Assembly: GCA_964353355.1 (NCBI GenBank)
Contig: CAYGVT010000133.1
Location: forward strand, 113,498 to 177,497
Reading direction: 5' to 3'
DNA length: 64,000 nt
Source of the DNA: CAYGVT01 sp964353355
Lineage (GTDB): Archaea; Thermoplasmatota; DTKX01; GCA-020343715
The position numbers were made by a program, and so were the translations under genes. Below, one piece after another: positions 9,486 to 18,034 of the stretch (within the stretch, counting starts at the first letter, position 1; each line of letters begins with the position of its first letter). Below the pieces are notes generated by a model, which was not told the origin of the DNA, did not search any database, and saw only the letters and a program-made list of their open reading frames with translations.

Positions 9486-9497
9486 GTAATATACTTT
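9486..9497 (-). promoter_or_regulatory. TATA box for the 9412 surface protein
   Basis: An AT-rich stretch, read on the minus strand as AAAGTATATTAC, gives a predicted transcript start near 9465 and a leader of about 50 bases with a GGAGGG ribosome site. Confidence 0.5.
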
Positions 9498-9544
9498 TCT
9501 AGGATTGAGCGCTCCCAATGGGACCAAGGGGATTGGAGAGGCCA

Positions 9545-10039
9545 TCAGGCCTTACTGAAGGTGTCCGGCCGGGGCTCGACGAGCGCGCCCTCGCGGACCA
9601 TCCCCTCCAGCGCCGTCGCCACCGCGTCCTCCTGCCAGCCGGCGGCGCCAAGCACCGCCAGGAGCTCCTCCGACGCGAAGCTCCCGCACTCCCGCGCGCA
9701 CAGCAGGCCCACCGCAGCCTCGAGCTGGCCTTTGCGGCTCCTGGTGTTTGCCACCCGCGCCGCCACGGTCTCCAGCCCTGGAGGGACCTCCGGCCGCCCG
9801 TCCGCGCTCCGTGCGTGCCTGGCGTCGCGCTCGTACCGCTTGAACCCGTGCTCGAGCCGCGCGTTCATCTCCCCCACCATGCGCGCGAGCTCGGCCATGT
9901 CCTCCGTGCTGTGGTAGGCGCGCGCCCTCCTGCACTCCAGCTCCTTGCCGCAACGGGGGCAGGTGGCGGTCTTCTGGTCCTCCCTCACGCCGAGGGCACG
10001 CTTGCAGTGGGGGCACGCGATGACGATATGGACTGTCAT
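9545..10039 (-). CDS. Zinc-ribbon protein with C-terminal winged-helix-like region
   Basis: A 164-residue protein. The N-terminus has CPHC (about residues 9-12) and CPRC (about 27-30), a typical two-knuckle zinc ribbon. A charged central helix follows. Residues 100-160 have the alternating helix pattern of a winged-helix domain (GQLEAAVGLL, ASEELLAVLGAAGW, VATALEGMVREGALVEP). It is probably a small nucleic-acid-binding or regulatory protein; no specific function can be assigned. A GGAGG-type ribosome site precedes ATG 10039. It lies 24 bp downstream of the next gene on the same strand and is probably co-transcribed with it. Confidence 0.7.
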   Translation of the reverse strand: MTVHIVIACPHCKRALGVREDQKTATCPRCGKELECRRARAYHSTEDMAELARMVGEMNARLEHGFKRYERDARHARSADGRPEVPPGLETVAARVANTRSRKGQLEAAVGLLCARECGSFASEELLAVLGAAGWQEDAVATALEGMVREGALVEPRPDTFSKA

Positions 10040-10063
10040 GCCAGGGCCTCCCTGGGGGCTCGC

Positions 10064-11164
10064 CTAGTCCAGGTACTCCTCCTTGACGATGCGGCCGGTG
10101 TTGGCGTTCACTACCGCGACGCCCTGCGGCGCCTCGATGCACCACACCGGTACGTAGATGACGCCCCTGGCCCTCAGCTCGATGGCCCCGTCGCGCGGCT
10201 TGACGTGCCGCTTCTCGAACACCGTCACCGAGCCCCGCTCCTCTACGCGCTCGACGGTCCGGGTGTGCAGGTCCTTGACGGCGCGGTTGGCCTGCTCGTA
10301 GGCGGCCATCGAGTCTATGGACGGCCTGAGCACGGAGGCCGCGCCCTCCGTGGGCGGCGTGGGCCGCACCGCGGGCGCCTGGTTCCACTCCTGCGCCTGG
10401 CCCGTGAGCGCGTTGACCGCGAGCGTGCCGTTGTTGCGCACCACGGGCGCGCCAGCCTCGTCCTCGAGCTCGAGCTGGTAGTCGAACATGTGGTACGGCA
10501 CGAACTGCAGGTCGCACCGTGGCGCCCCCTGCAACCGCGGGACCTTGGACTTGGCCTCCGAGGGCGTGAGCCGCACCTCGACGTACCGCTCGTCGCCGGG
10601 CGTGCGCGGCATGCCCACGTCCTCCGTGCGCAGGAACTCGAGGATGTCCGCCTGCCCCGTCGCCACGCCCTGGGGCTTGTGCTGCTGCACGGTCGCGGCA
10701 CCGGCGGTCGCCGCCGTGCCGCTGGCGATGCCCGCCCGCTCCGCGTCTTCGATGGGCACGTCCTCCTCGACTGTGTCGGCCGGGCGCGCGCGCACCAGCT
10801 GGTAGTCCCCGAAAGGCAGCTCAGGCCCGCTCATCTCGCCCTCGGCGGACGCGAGCAGCGCCCGACCGAGCTCGAGCGAGAGCCGCTCGCGGTCCCAGAG
10901 CACGACGCGGTAGCGCTCCATGAGGCCGCGCGCGCCCTGGGCGACGTCGCCGGTGTGCACCAGCAGCACGCGGTCGGCCCCGCGGCCGTCGGCCGCGCGT
11001 CGCAGCTCCTCTATGTAGGTCTCGTCGACGGTCTCGCGCTCGCCCTCTACGCGCACGAGCACGCGGATGGAGCCCTTGCTCGCGGAGAAGAAGCCGTCCT
11101 CGCGCCTGATGAGGAAGCCGTTGAACCGCAGCAGCTCCTCGACGAGGTCAGGTACAGTCCTCAA
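10064..11164 (-). CDS. Conserved protein of unknown function, possible nuclease-fold N-terminus
   Basis: A 366-residue cytoplasmic protein. The first 100 residues alternate strands and helices (VLVRVEGERETVD, ADRVLLVHTGDVAQGARGLM, YRVVLWDRERL), recalling restriction-endonuclease-like or Rossmannoid cores. I cannot find a complete PD-(D/E)xK triad. A low-complexity Ala/Thr/Glu linker lies near residues 120-165. The C-terminal part contains YVPVWCIEAPQGVAVVNANTG, which suggests a compact beta domain. The only canonical start in frame is TTG 11164, preceded by GGTGGTG. A TATA-like CTTTAAGG lies at 11207-11214. It is probably an operon with the zinc-ribbon gene downstream. Confidence 0.65.
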   Translation of the reverse strand: MRTVPDLVEELLRFNGFLIRREDGFFSASKGSIRVLVRVEGERETVDETYIEELRRAADGRGADRVLLVHTGDVAQGARGLMERYRVVLWDRERLSLELGRALLASAEGEMSGPELPFGDYQLVRARPADTVEEDVPIEDAERAGIASGTAATAGAATVQQHKPQGVATGQADILEFLRTEDVGMPRTPGDERYVEVRLTPSEAKSKVPRLQGAPRCDLQFVPYHMFDYQLELEDEAGAPVVRNNGTLAVNALTGQAQEWNQAPAVRPTPPTEGAASVLRPSIDSMAAYEQANRAVKDLHTRTVERVEERGSVTVFEKRHVKPRDGAIELRARGVIYVPVWCIEAPQGVAVVNANTGRIVKEEYLD

Positions 11165-11332
11165 AGCACCACCCAGCGCGACGGCCCGGCCATGGTGCGC
11201 CGCGGCCTTTAAGGTTTCGCATGGGGGGTAGGTGAATGTGGACCCATTCCTCCATGGCCAGGTGCTCAGAAGGGGAAGGTCCCGTCGCCCGACGGCCGAT
11301 GTCCAGGTGGGGGGTGGCAGGCCGGCACGCCG

Positions 11333-11995
11333 TCAGTAGAACTCCACGCTCGTGACGCCTGGTATCTGCAGGATGCGCTCCGCGATCTTGGACCTGTCCT
11401 GGCCCTTGGTCTCCTTTAGCTGGATGTCGAGCACCAATGACCCGGCCCTATGGTCGGCCACCTCGATCTGGAAGTGGCCCACGTCGATGCCCAAGTCCTG
11501 GAAGACCCCGTCCATCTTGTTGATGAATCCAGGGGTCGAGTGGGCCGTGATGAGCAAGTTGGACCTGTGCTTGTGGATGTCAATGGCCACGTCCACACGC
11601 TCGACCACGTAGAGCGTGAATAGCGTGAGCACGACCACCATGGCCGCTGGGACGTACATGCCCGCGCCCGTCGTGAGACCCACCGCGGCCGCCGTCCAGA
11701 TGCACGCGGCCGTCGTGAGCCCTTGGACGCTCGCGCCGTGGCGTATGATGCTGCCTGCGCCGAGAAAGCCGATGCCCGTGATGACGCCGGCGGCGATGCG
11801 GGTCGGGTCGGAGACCTGCGAGAACCTCTCGGCCCCGTCAATGGACAGCACCATGAGCAGGGACGTCGAGAGCGACACCAGCATGTGCGTGCGCAGCCCC
11901 GCCGTCTTCTTGTGCATCTCGCGCTCCAGGCCGATGAGCGCGCCGAAGAGGAGCGCGACGCCGAGCCGGATGGCGATTTCCTGTTCGGAGAGCAT
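11333..11995 (-). CDS. MgtC/SapB family membrane protein
   Basis: A 220-residue protein. Residues 1-125 match the MgtC/SapB pattern: LGVALLFGALIGLERE, KKTAGLRTHMLV, then ITGIGFLGAGSI and GLTTAACIWTAAAVGL, with four or five membrane helices. The C-terminal 85 residues look like the cytosolic ACT-like domain of the longer MgtC proteins. Family members are linked to magnesium limitation, though they are not proven transporters. ATG 11995 is preferred over the upstream in-frame start at 12037 because TATA-like TGTATTT (12025-12031) lies about 33 bp upstream, giving a very short leader. Confidence 0.88.
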   Translation of the reverse strand: MLSEQEIAIRLGVALLFGALIGLEREMHKKTAGLRTHMLVSLSTSLLMVLSIDGAERFSQVSDPTRIAAGVITGIGFLGAGSIIRHGASVQGLTTAACIWTAAAVGLTTGAGMYVPAAMVVVLTLFTLYVVERVDVAIDIHKHRSNLLITAHSTPGFINKMDGVFQDLGIDVGHFQIEVADHRAGSLVLDIQLKETKGQDRSKIAERILQIPGVTSVEFY

Positions 11996-12229
11996 CAGGC
12001 CCGTGCATTGGAGCGAGGACCTCAAATACATTGTCATGGCCCTAGGAGCAGGGGCATGCCAGTGGTCGACCCTGATCCGGCCCTGTCTAGGCGATCATAC
12101 CATCCATGCACCATACCCGGCCCCCACGACCTGCATTCAGGTACATGACCGGTCAGTGTAGCTGCCCGGTACCCGCACCGCAACCGTTTTCAACCTCTCT
12201 CCCGATTGCCTGAGCGAGGTGCACCCTCG

Positions 12230-13669
12230 ATGGCGAGCGCTTCCCGATGGATGGCCGTCCCGGCGGTCCTGGTCGCGGTGGTAGCTCTCGCGGTGGCATC
12301 CCTCGCCGGGGACCCCGGGTCCCCCGTGTTCGGCGCGGACCTCACCCCCGACCACGGGACGACCGGCGACCCCTTCAGCTTCTGCGTCACGGTCGAGGAC
12401 CCGGACGGTCTCCTTGTGGTGGAGGTCCGATACTGGTACGGCAGCGGCACCGAGATCATCGCACCCATGAACTGGGAGCAGTCTCTCGGGCTCTGGGCGC
12501 ACACGACACGGCTCCCCCCGGGCGAGCGCGCGGTGCACTGGCGGTTCCGCGCCCAGGACGTCCCGGGCAACTGGAACGAGACGGAGCCCAGCCATGCGTC
12601 CATCGCGGACAACGATGCTCCCGAGCTGCTCTCGGACATGAGCGCGCAGTACGCCTCCCCGGGCGCGGACTACGAGTTCCAGGTCGAGCTCACGGACAAC
12701 ATGGAGGTCAGGGCCGCGTGGGTGCATTGGGCGTTCGACGCGGGCGTGCCGCAGAACCTGACGCTCTCGGAAGCGCACCCGAGGACCGCGCGGGTCTCCG
12801 TGCCCGCGACCGGTTCTGCGACCATCACCTTCCACTTCGAGGCCGTCGACCCCGTCGGCAACGGCCTGAGGACCTCCGACCGCACCGTCCGAGTCGTGGA
12901 GGATTCCACGCCGCCCGAGTTCGGGCGCGATTCGTCCCCCACCTTCGGCACCACCGGCGTGACCTACAGGTTCGAGGTCGAGGCCTGGGACGACCTTGAG
13001 CTGGTCGAGGTCCGCGTCGTCTACAGGCTCGGCGAGGGACCCATCGCCAACAGGAGCCTCTCCGGCGACCGCGTGTTCTCCCTTGAGCTCGAGCTCCCGC
13101 TGGACTCGACCGCCGCCCTGAACTACACCTTCTTCGCGCAGGACCACGCGGGGAACAAGGCGCGGACCCGCCCCCGCATCGTGGCCGTGGTGGACATGGT
13201 GCCCCCGGTGGCGGACGCCGGGCGCGACCTGACCGTCAAGGAGGCGGAGCCGTTCTTCCTCGACGCGTCCGCGTCCACCGACAACATAGGCATCGTGGCC
13301 TACGAGTGGTCCTACACGGTCGAGGGCCGGACCTACCGCGTCGGCGGGCCCTCGAAGGAGATCACGCTGCCCAGACCGGGCATCTACATCATCACACTCG
13401 TCGTGCGCGATGCGACCGACAACGAGGGCCAGGACGAGCTCGCCGTGAACGTCACGAGGCGGGGTGGCGACATCGACCTGGACGGCGACATCTACCTTGT
13501 CGGGGGAAATGACGCCACGGGCGCGGTCGCCCTCGTGGTCGCCATCGCGGTCGTGACAGTCTACCTGGCTGGGCGCCGCGCACGGCGCGGAGGCCCTCGT
13601 CCGCCGCGCGGCAGGGGCTCGCGCTCGACCTCGAGGCGGTCCCAGGTCGGGTACTCCTCGACCAGGTAG
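12230..13669 (+). CDS. Surface protein with Ig/PKD-type domains
   Basis: A 479-residue exported protein. The signal peptide covers roughly residues 1-30 (hydrophobic run VPAVLVAVVALAVASL). Three or four beta-sandwich repeats follow, each opening with a DLTPDHGTTGDP- or SPTFGTTGVTY-type turn. A PKD-like module (PVADAGRDLTV, YEWSYTV, GIYIITLVVRD) comes next. A C-terminal helix (GAVALVVAIAVVTVYLAG) and an Arg/Ser-rich tail end the protein. The last 36 codons lie antisense to the 3' end of the convergent radical SAM gene. Start ATG 12230 directly precedes the signal peptide. It resembles the other anchored surface proteins in the window. Confidence 0.8.
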   Translation: MASASRWMAVPAVLVAVVALAVASLAGDPGSPVFGADLTPDHGTTGDPFSFCVTVEDPDGLLVVEVRYWYGSGTEIIAPMNWEQSLGLWAHTTRLPPGERAVHWRFRAQDVPGNWNETEPSHASIADNDAPELLSDMSAQYASPGADYEFQVELTDNMEVRAAWVHWAFDAGVPQNLTLSEAHPRTARVSVPATGSATITFHFEAVDPVGNGLRTSDRTVRVVEDSTPPEFGRDSSPTFGTTGVTYRFEVEAWDDLELVEVRVVYRLGEGPIANRSLSGDRVFSLELELPLDSTAALNYTFFAQDHAGNKARTRPRIVAVVDMVPPVADAGRDLTVKEAEPFFLDASASTDNIGIVAYEWSYTVEGRTYRVGGPSKEITLPRPGIYIITLVVRDATDNEGQDELAVNVTRRGGDIDLDGDIYLVGGNDATGAVALVVAIAVVTVYLAGRRARRGGPRPPRGRGSRSTSRRSQVGYSSTR

Positions 13670-14706
13670 CAGTCCGCGTCGATGTCGTCGCGCAGCTCCT
13701 GCAGCACCCACGGCGCGAGCTCCAGCAGCGAGCGCTCGCGGTCGATCGCCATGAGCTCGGCGGGCACGTCGAACCTCGCCTGGAGGTCCCTCGCCACCGC
13801 CTCGGGGTCGTCCGTCTCGACGACGCCCTTGAGGATGGTCTGGTCGTCGGTAACAACCTCGTGGGGCCTCGCGACGTTCCTCGCCCGCCTCGCGAGCCTC
13901 CGTCGCAGCTGGACCGCGTCCTTGAACTGGGCGCTGCAGTAGTGGACCCGCAGCCCCCGGGGGCCGAACTCGTCCACGAGCCTCCGCGCGAGCTCCTCCG
14001 AGCCCTTGGCGGCCGCGGACACGTCGCCCTTGACGGTGTAGCCGCGCGCGAGCAGCGCGTCCGCGTTCGTCGGCGAGAACTCGAGCTCGTTCAGGTTGAC
14101 GAACGGGCGTCCCTCGGCCCCTACAAGGGAGCCTAGGAAGGTGCGCAGCTCGTGCTCATGGTCAGGCAGCACGGGCACCTCGTAGCCCGCCTCCAGCCCC
14201 AGCGCGACCGCGTCCGCCACGGCCCTCGCGTAGGACCTCCTCGCCACCTCGTCCGCCAACGCCTCCGGTGGCGGGTGGAACCGCACCTCGTCAACGCCCG
14301 CCCCCGCGAGCCGCGAGAGCTCCCCATCCCCCAGCGCGCGCGAGGTGTACAGATGCACGTGGTGGGCCCGACCGAGCTCCCGCTTGAGCGCGTGCACGAG
14401 CGCTTCGACGCGCGGCAGGTCCGTCGCCGGGTCGCCGCCCGTGACGCCGGTGCCCTCCGCGTCGATGAGGCGGGCCTCCTCGAGGGCGTCCTCCTCGCAA
14501 CCGAGGGGCCGTTCGTTCGCGAATGCGACGTCGCGGCCACGCTTCTCCTCCGAGAGCGGGCAGTAGAAGCAGCCCGAGCCGCACCTGCCGGTGACGAGGA
14601 GCACCATCTTGGCTCCGCGGCCGCAGGGGGCGCATCCCCCCGGCAGCCGGCCGGCGTACCTGCTGCCCTTCTGCCGGTCCCGCGGCGTTGCCAAGGGGAG
14701 GCTCAC
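13561..14706 (-). CDS. Radical SAM enzyme of unknown substrate
   Basis: A protein of about 380 residues. The N-terminus has CAPCGRG and then CGSGCFYC, whose CxxxCxxC spacing ligates the radical SAM [4Fe-4S] cluster. Downstream come GTGVTGGDP (GGE-like SAM motif position), a segment NLNELEFSPTNADALLARGY, and YCSAQFKDAVQLRRR, which could carry further ligands. The family looks archaeal and related to activating-enzyme-like radical SAM proteins; the substrate is unknown. GTG 14706 overlaps the stop of the upstream gene (GTGA). TTG 14694 has a perfect GGAGGTGA ribosome site six bases upstream and may be the true start. It is translationally coupled to the surface protein at 14703-17912, an odd partner for a cytosolic enzyme. 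Confidence 0.8.
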   Translation of the reverse strand: MSLPLATPRDRQKGSRYAGRLPGGCAPCGRGAKMVLLVTGRCGSGCFYCPLSEEKRGRDVAFANERPLGCEEDALEEARLIDAEGTGVTGGDPATDLPRVEALVHALKRELGRAHHVHLYTSRALGDGELSRLAGAGVDEVRFHPPPEALADEVARRSYARAVADAVALGLEAGYEVPVLPDHEHELRTFLGSLVGAEGRPFVNLNELEFSPTNADALLARGYTVKGDVSAAAKGSEELARRLVDEFGPRGLRVHYCSAQFKDAVQLRRRLARRARNVARPHEVVTDDQTILKGVVETDDPEAVARDLQARFDVPAELMAIDRERSLLELAPWVLQELRDDIDADCYLVEEYPTWDRLEVEREPLPRGGRGPPRRARRPAR

Positions 14707-17700
14707 CTCCGGCCCTTCGGTCGTGTGGCTCGCCCCTGCCTCACCTTCGAGAGCCTCCATGCGAGCATCGCGATGGCGAGGGCGATTATCATCAATCCGA
14801 CAGCGAAGTAGACCAGGTCGGTATCGCCACCGCCGCCGTCGGTGGACGTCTCGCGCAGCAGGGTGAAGTCCTGCTTCCGCGCGGGCTCCTCGACCGATAC
14901 GGTGACGTCGACGCGGATGTCGCGGAAGCCCTCCTTGCTCACCCAGACCGTGTGGGTCCCCCCGAGGACGCCCTCGATGAGGTAGCTGCCGTCCGGGCCC
15001 GTCGTGGCCTCGAGCTCCGTGCCCACCACCACGACGGTCGCGCCCGCGACGAGGGCGCCGTCGCGGTCCTTGACGGTGCCGTGGATGGCCAGCACACGCT
15101 GGGGTATCGTCAACCTGAAGAGCGTGAACGGTGCGTCCGAGGGCAGGCGAGCGACATTTGCGGAGGGCATCAGGTCCTGCGCCTCGAAGTAGTAGAGGAC
15201 CTCGGGGGGGTTCACCTGGTTGCCGGTGAGCACGTACTCCCACACGCCCTGCTCGACCTCCTGCATCTCGAGGCGCTGGAACACGCTGAGCGGCGTGAGC
15301 TTGAGCTCCACGACGACCCTGGCGATGCCCGCGTCGTCCGTGACGTTCACGCGCAGGCGCAGCGGCGTGCCCTGGACGGACGGCACGGGGGGCGTGTGGT
15401 CGAGGTGCGGTGGGGTGGTGTCGCGCACGACCATCGTGCGCTCGCCCGAATCGGCCTGGTTGCCGGAGAGGTCCTCCGCCTCGACCGTGAACCGGACCTC
15501 GCCGCCCCGCGTCTGGACGGGCATCGAGCAGCCGAACGTGCCATTGCCCTCGTCGGACATCTGGAGCAGGCCTGACGAGCCGTCGACGGCGAAGTACGAC
15601 AGCTCCACGCGACCGAGGCCGCCGGGGTCCGCTATCCTTGCCCTTATCCATGGCTGCCTGCCGACGAAGGCGTCCCCGGATTCCACGTCGGATATCGCGG
15701 GCGGCAGGGGATCGACCACGGCCACCCGCAGGGTGCCGGTGCTCGCCACGTTGCCGTTGATGTCCAGCGCGCCCCACTCGTATTCAAGCGTCCCGAACGA
15801 GAGCATCGGTGGCAGCGTGAGCCGGTAGAGGCCTCCCTGGAGCAGCGGCGTTGTGTTGATGGCTGTGCCGGCACCAGGTGGTGTGTACAGCACCCAGACC
15901 GAGGCGACGAGCGCGTCGTCCGACACCGCGGCGGCAAGCTGCGGGGCGGAGAGCATCTCGATGGTGCCGAGCGGCTCCGGCGCGATGGTGGGCGAGCCCA
16001 TGTCGCGCACCTCGACCGCGAAGGGGCCGAGCGTCGCGATGCTGCCCCAGGAGTCCTGCGCCCACCACAGGTAGGTTAGGGTGCCGGCGGTCGGGCCAAG
16101 GACGAGGGGGTAGAACCATCGCTCCCCGTCGCGGCCGCAGCTGACGTTCCTGACACCGGTCCCGGGGTCGGTGTACATCAGCCTCACGCGCGTGACGTCC
16201 CCCGCGTCGGTGGCGGTGGCGCATATGTCCAGCTCCTGCATCACCCGCAGTGGCGCCGCTGGTGGGACATGGCCGAGGGTCGGGGCCGTGGTGTCGATGA
16301 CGGGGACGTAGAACCGGGACGTCGCGTTCTTGACACCGTTTCCGGCGAGCACGTGGATGGAGTAGGCCACGATGCCCACGGAGGACTGTGCCGGTATCTG
16401 CGCGCTCCATTCGCCTGGCGACGCCTCGGCCATCGGGAGCTCGTGAGTGAGCGCGTCCGTGTCGGAGTAGTTCAGCCACACACTCGCCACGCCGGAATCG
16501 GATTCGATGGAGGCCAACACGTCGATGGGCTCCCCCAGCTCGACGGATTCCGGGGGTGAGTGGTCGATGCGCGGTGGGGGCAGCGGGGAGACCGTGAACC
16601 CGAGCACGTCCATGTTGTTGGTCCGGTTGTGGTCGGGGTCGTCCATGGATAGGAACGCGCGGTACTCGCCGTACTGGATGATGAGGACCTGCCACCCCAC
16701 CACGGCGGACTCGCCGCCGGGAAGGGGCGCCACCGACCGGTTGGTGCGGTCGTAGACCGTGACGAGCGCGATGCCCTCCACGCGGGCGACCTCGAGCGTC
16801 ACGTTGCGCCGCGCCAGGGGGAACGGGCCCATGTTGGCGACCGTGGCGCAGAAGTCCGTGTAGCCCGTGGGGATGGTGGAGGACTGGCCGGGCCTTGAGA
16901 ACGCGACCGATTCGTCGAGCACCCCGTACTGCCATTGGACCAGGATGCCGTCGTCGAGGTCGAGCTGCGCCTCCGTGCCGTAGAGGCGGTTCCCGGCCAC
17001 TGCGTCGGATTTGAGGTGGAAGTCCAGGAAGGCGAGCACGTACCGCATTACGAGCCGGTGCTGGTGCGTTCGGTTGATGCCTGCAGGCCTGTCCTGCGCG
17101 CCCGCGGAGACCGGCCAATCAGTATCGATGTACTGGGTATGGTTCGCGTCGGCGATGACGTGGTACGACACGTAGCCGCGCGCCTTGGCCCCGAAGGCCC
17201 CGCTCCAGGAGTCCTGCGATGACATGGAATCGTTCTCGCCGCCTTGGATGTGGAGGGGCGCCGCGAGCGCGCCCACCAACGGCACCGCCGCGGGGGCCCC
17301 GCCCAGTGCCCCGTCGATGAGGCCCAGGCAGGCGACCGAGTGCACCAGGCGCGAGGAGTCACCGAGGGCAGCGAGGAGCGCGACACGGGCGCCCTGGCCG
17401 TGGCCGAGGAGCGCCACGTGCCCCTCGTCGACCATGCCCTCGAGGGGGGACCCCGCCGTCGAGTTCGTGGCGCGGAGGTGCTCCACGGCCGAGAGGGTCG
17501 AGTTGGCCATCCTCGCGTGGTACGCCACCGCCCCATCGTGAGGGTCCAGGTCGACGATGGACACCACGTAGCCGCGCTCGGCCAAGTAGCGCGCGTAGGA
17601 GCCGTAGCACGCGACCTTGTCGACCCCCGCCAGCCGGTCAGGCACCAGGACCATCGCGGGATAGGGCGCGCCCCCCTTTGAGGGCGTCGCGTCCTCGGTC

Positions 17701-17912
17701 GCGGACGTCGCGGGGTAGAAAACGGACGAAACGATGGTGACCGAGTAGCCGTCGGTGTAGGTGAGGTTGACCCAGCCCGCGGAGTGGGCCTGCGGGGAAT
17801 CATGGGGCGCGAACCCCGAGGGGAGCGCGCAAGACGGGACGGCCGCGGCAATCGTGGAGGTGCATATGAGAAGGGCCAGGAGGCTCCTCAAGGTCATGGT
17901 GTTCACGAGCAT
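14703..17912 (-). CDS. Surface protein: alpha/beta-hydrolase-like domain (nucleophile missing) plus Ig-type repeats
   Basis: A 1069-residue exported protein. After a signal peptide (LRSLLALLICTSTIAAA) residues 40-310 form an alpha/beta-hydrolase-like domain resembling dienelactone-hydrolase/PAF-acetylhydrolase folds. It has YPAMVLVPD, GYVVSIVDLDPHDG, and an elbow LLGHGQGARVALL. The position normally held by the Ser nucleophile is Gly (about 172). An acid region GGENDSM and a His in DANHTQY are present. Six or seven Ig-like repeats follow, then a carboxypeptidase-regulatory-like module (GTVKDRDGALVAGATVVVVG), a membrane helix and a basic tail. ATG 17912 and the in-frame GTG 17906 and ATG 17897 are all possible. 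TATA-like ATTAAAG at 17931-17937 favours a leaderless start in this cluster. Confidence 0.78.
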   Translation of the reverse strand: MLVNTMTLRSLLALLICTSTIAAAVPSCALPSGFAPHDSPQAHSAGWVNLTYTDGYSVTIVSSVFYPATSATEDATPSKGGAPYPAMVLVPDRLAGVDKVACYGSYARYLAERGYVVSIVDLDPHDGAVAYHARMANSTLSAVEHLRATNSTAGSPLEGMVDEGHVALLGHGQGARVALLAALGDSSRLVHSVACLGLIDGALGGAPAAVPLVGALAAPLHIQGGENDSMSSQDSWSGAFGAKARGYVSYHVIADANHTQYIDTDWPVSAGAQDRPAGINRTHQHRLVMRYVLAFLDFHLKSDAVAGNRLYGTEAQLDLDDGILVQWQYGVLDESVAFSRPGQSSTIPTGYTDFCATVANMGPFPLARRNVTLEVARVEGIALVTVYDRTNRSVAPLPGGESAVVGWQVLIIQYGEYRAFLSMDDPDHNRTNNMDVLGFTVSPLPPPRIDHSPPESVELGEPIDVLASIESDSGVASVWLNYSDTDALTHELPMAEASPGEWSAQIPAQSSVGIVAYSIHVLAGNGVKNATSRFYVPVIDTTAPTLGHVPPAAPLRVMQELDICATATDAGDVTRVRLMYTDPGTGVRNVSCGRDGERWFYPLVLGPTAGTLTYLWWAQDSWGSIATLGPFAVEVRDMGSPTIAPEPLGTIEMLSAPQLAAAVSDDALVASVWVLYTPPGAGTAINTTPLLQGGLYRLTLPPMLSFGTLEYEWGALDINGNVASTGTLRVAVVDPLPPAISDVESGDAFVGRQPWIRARIADPGGLGRVELSYFAVDGSSGLLQMSDEGNGTFGCSMPVQTRGGEVRFTVEAEDLSGNQADSGERTMVVRDTTPPHLDHTPPVPSVQGTPLRLRVNVTDDAGIARVVVELKLTPLSVFQRLEMQEVEQGVWEYVLTGNQVNPPEVLYYFEAQDLMPSANVARLPSDAPFTLFRLTIPQRVLAIHGTVKDRDGALVAGATVVVVGTELEATTGPDGSYLIEGVLGGTHTVWVSKEGFRDIRVDVTVSVEEPARKQDFTLLRETSTDGGGGDTDLVYFAVGLMIIALAIAMLAWRLSKVRQGRATRPKGRR

Positions 17913-17980
17913 GGCTAGGCGGGTGGTGGAATTAAAGCCTTCTGGTGGGCGATGCGACTGGCGGTCGGGGGAGGACCGCC

Positions 17981-18011
17981 AGTTAATAAGAATTAGCGAA
18001 AGAGTTAATAA
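17981..18011 (+). promoter_or_regulatory. Promoter/operator region of the zinc importer operon
   Basis: AGTTAATAA occurs at 17981-17989 and again at 18003-18011, exactly 22 bp (two helical turns) apart. The downstream copy supplies a TATA box about 27 bp before ATG 18035, implying a leaderless znuA message. The upstream copy could be a second TATA or a repressor half-site. Metal-responsive control is inferred from gene content only. Confidence 0.5.
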
Positions 18012-18034
18012 CACGACCACGGATATATTCCGGG

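Noticed and set aside
11161..11193. A 10-codon leader frame (ATG at 11193) whose TGA overlaps the TTG start of the 11164 gene
   Set aside because: The TATA-like box is only about 17 bp upstream of that ATG, so the transcript probably begins inside the mini-frame; likely coincidence.
13561..15777. An apparent 738-residue protein made of the radical SAM enzyme plus a long N-terminal part
   Set aside because: The first part is out-of-frame sequence of the upstream surface protein; the true gene starts at the GTG/TTG near 14700 beside a perfect ribosome site.
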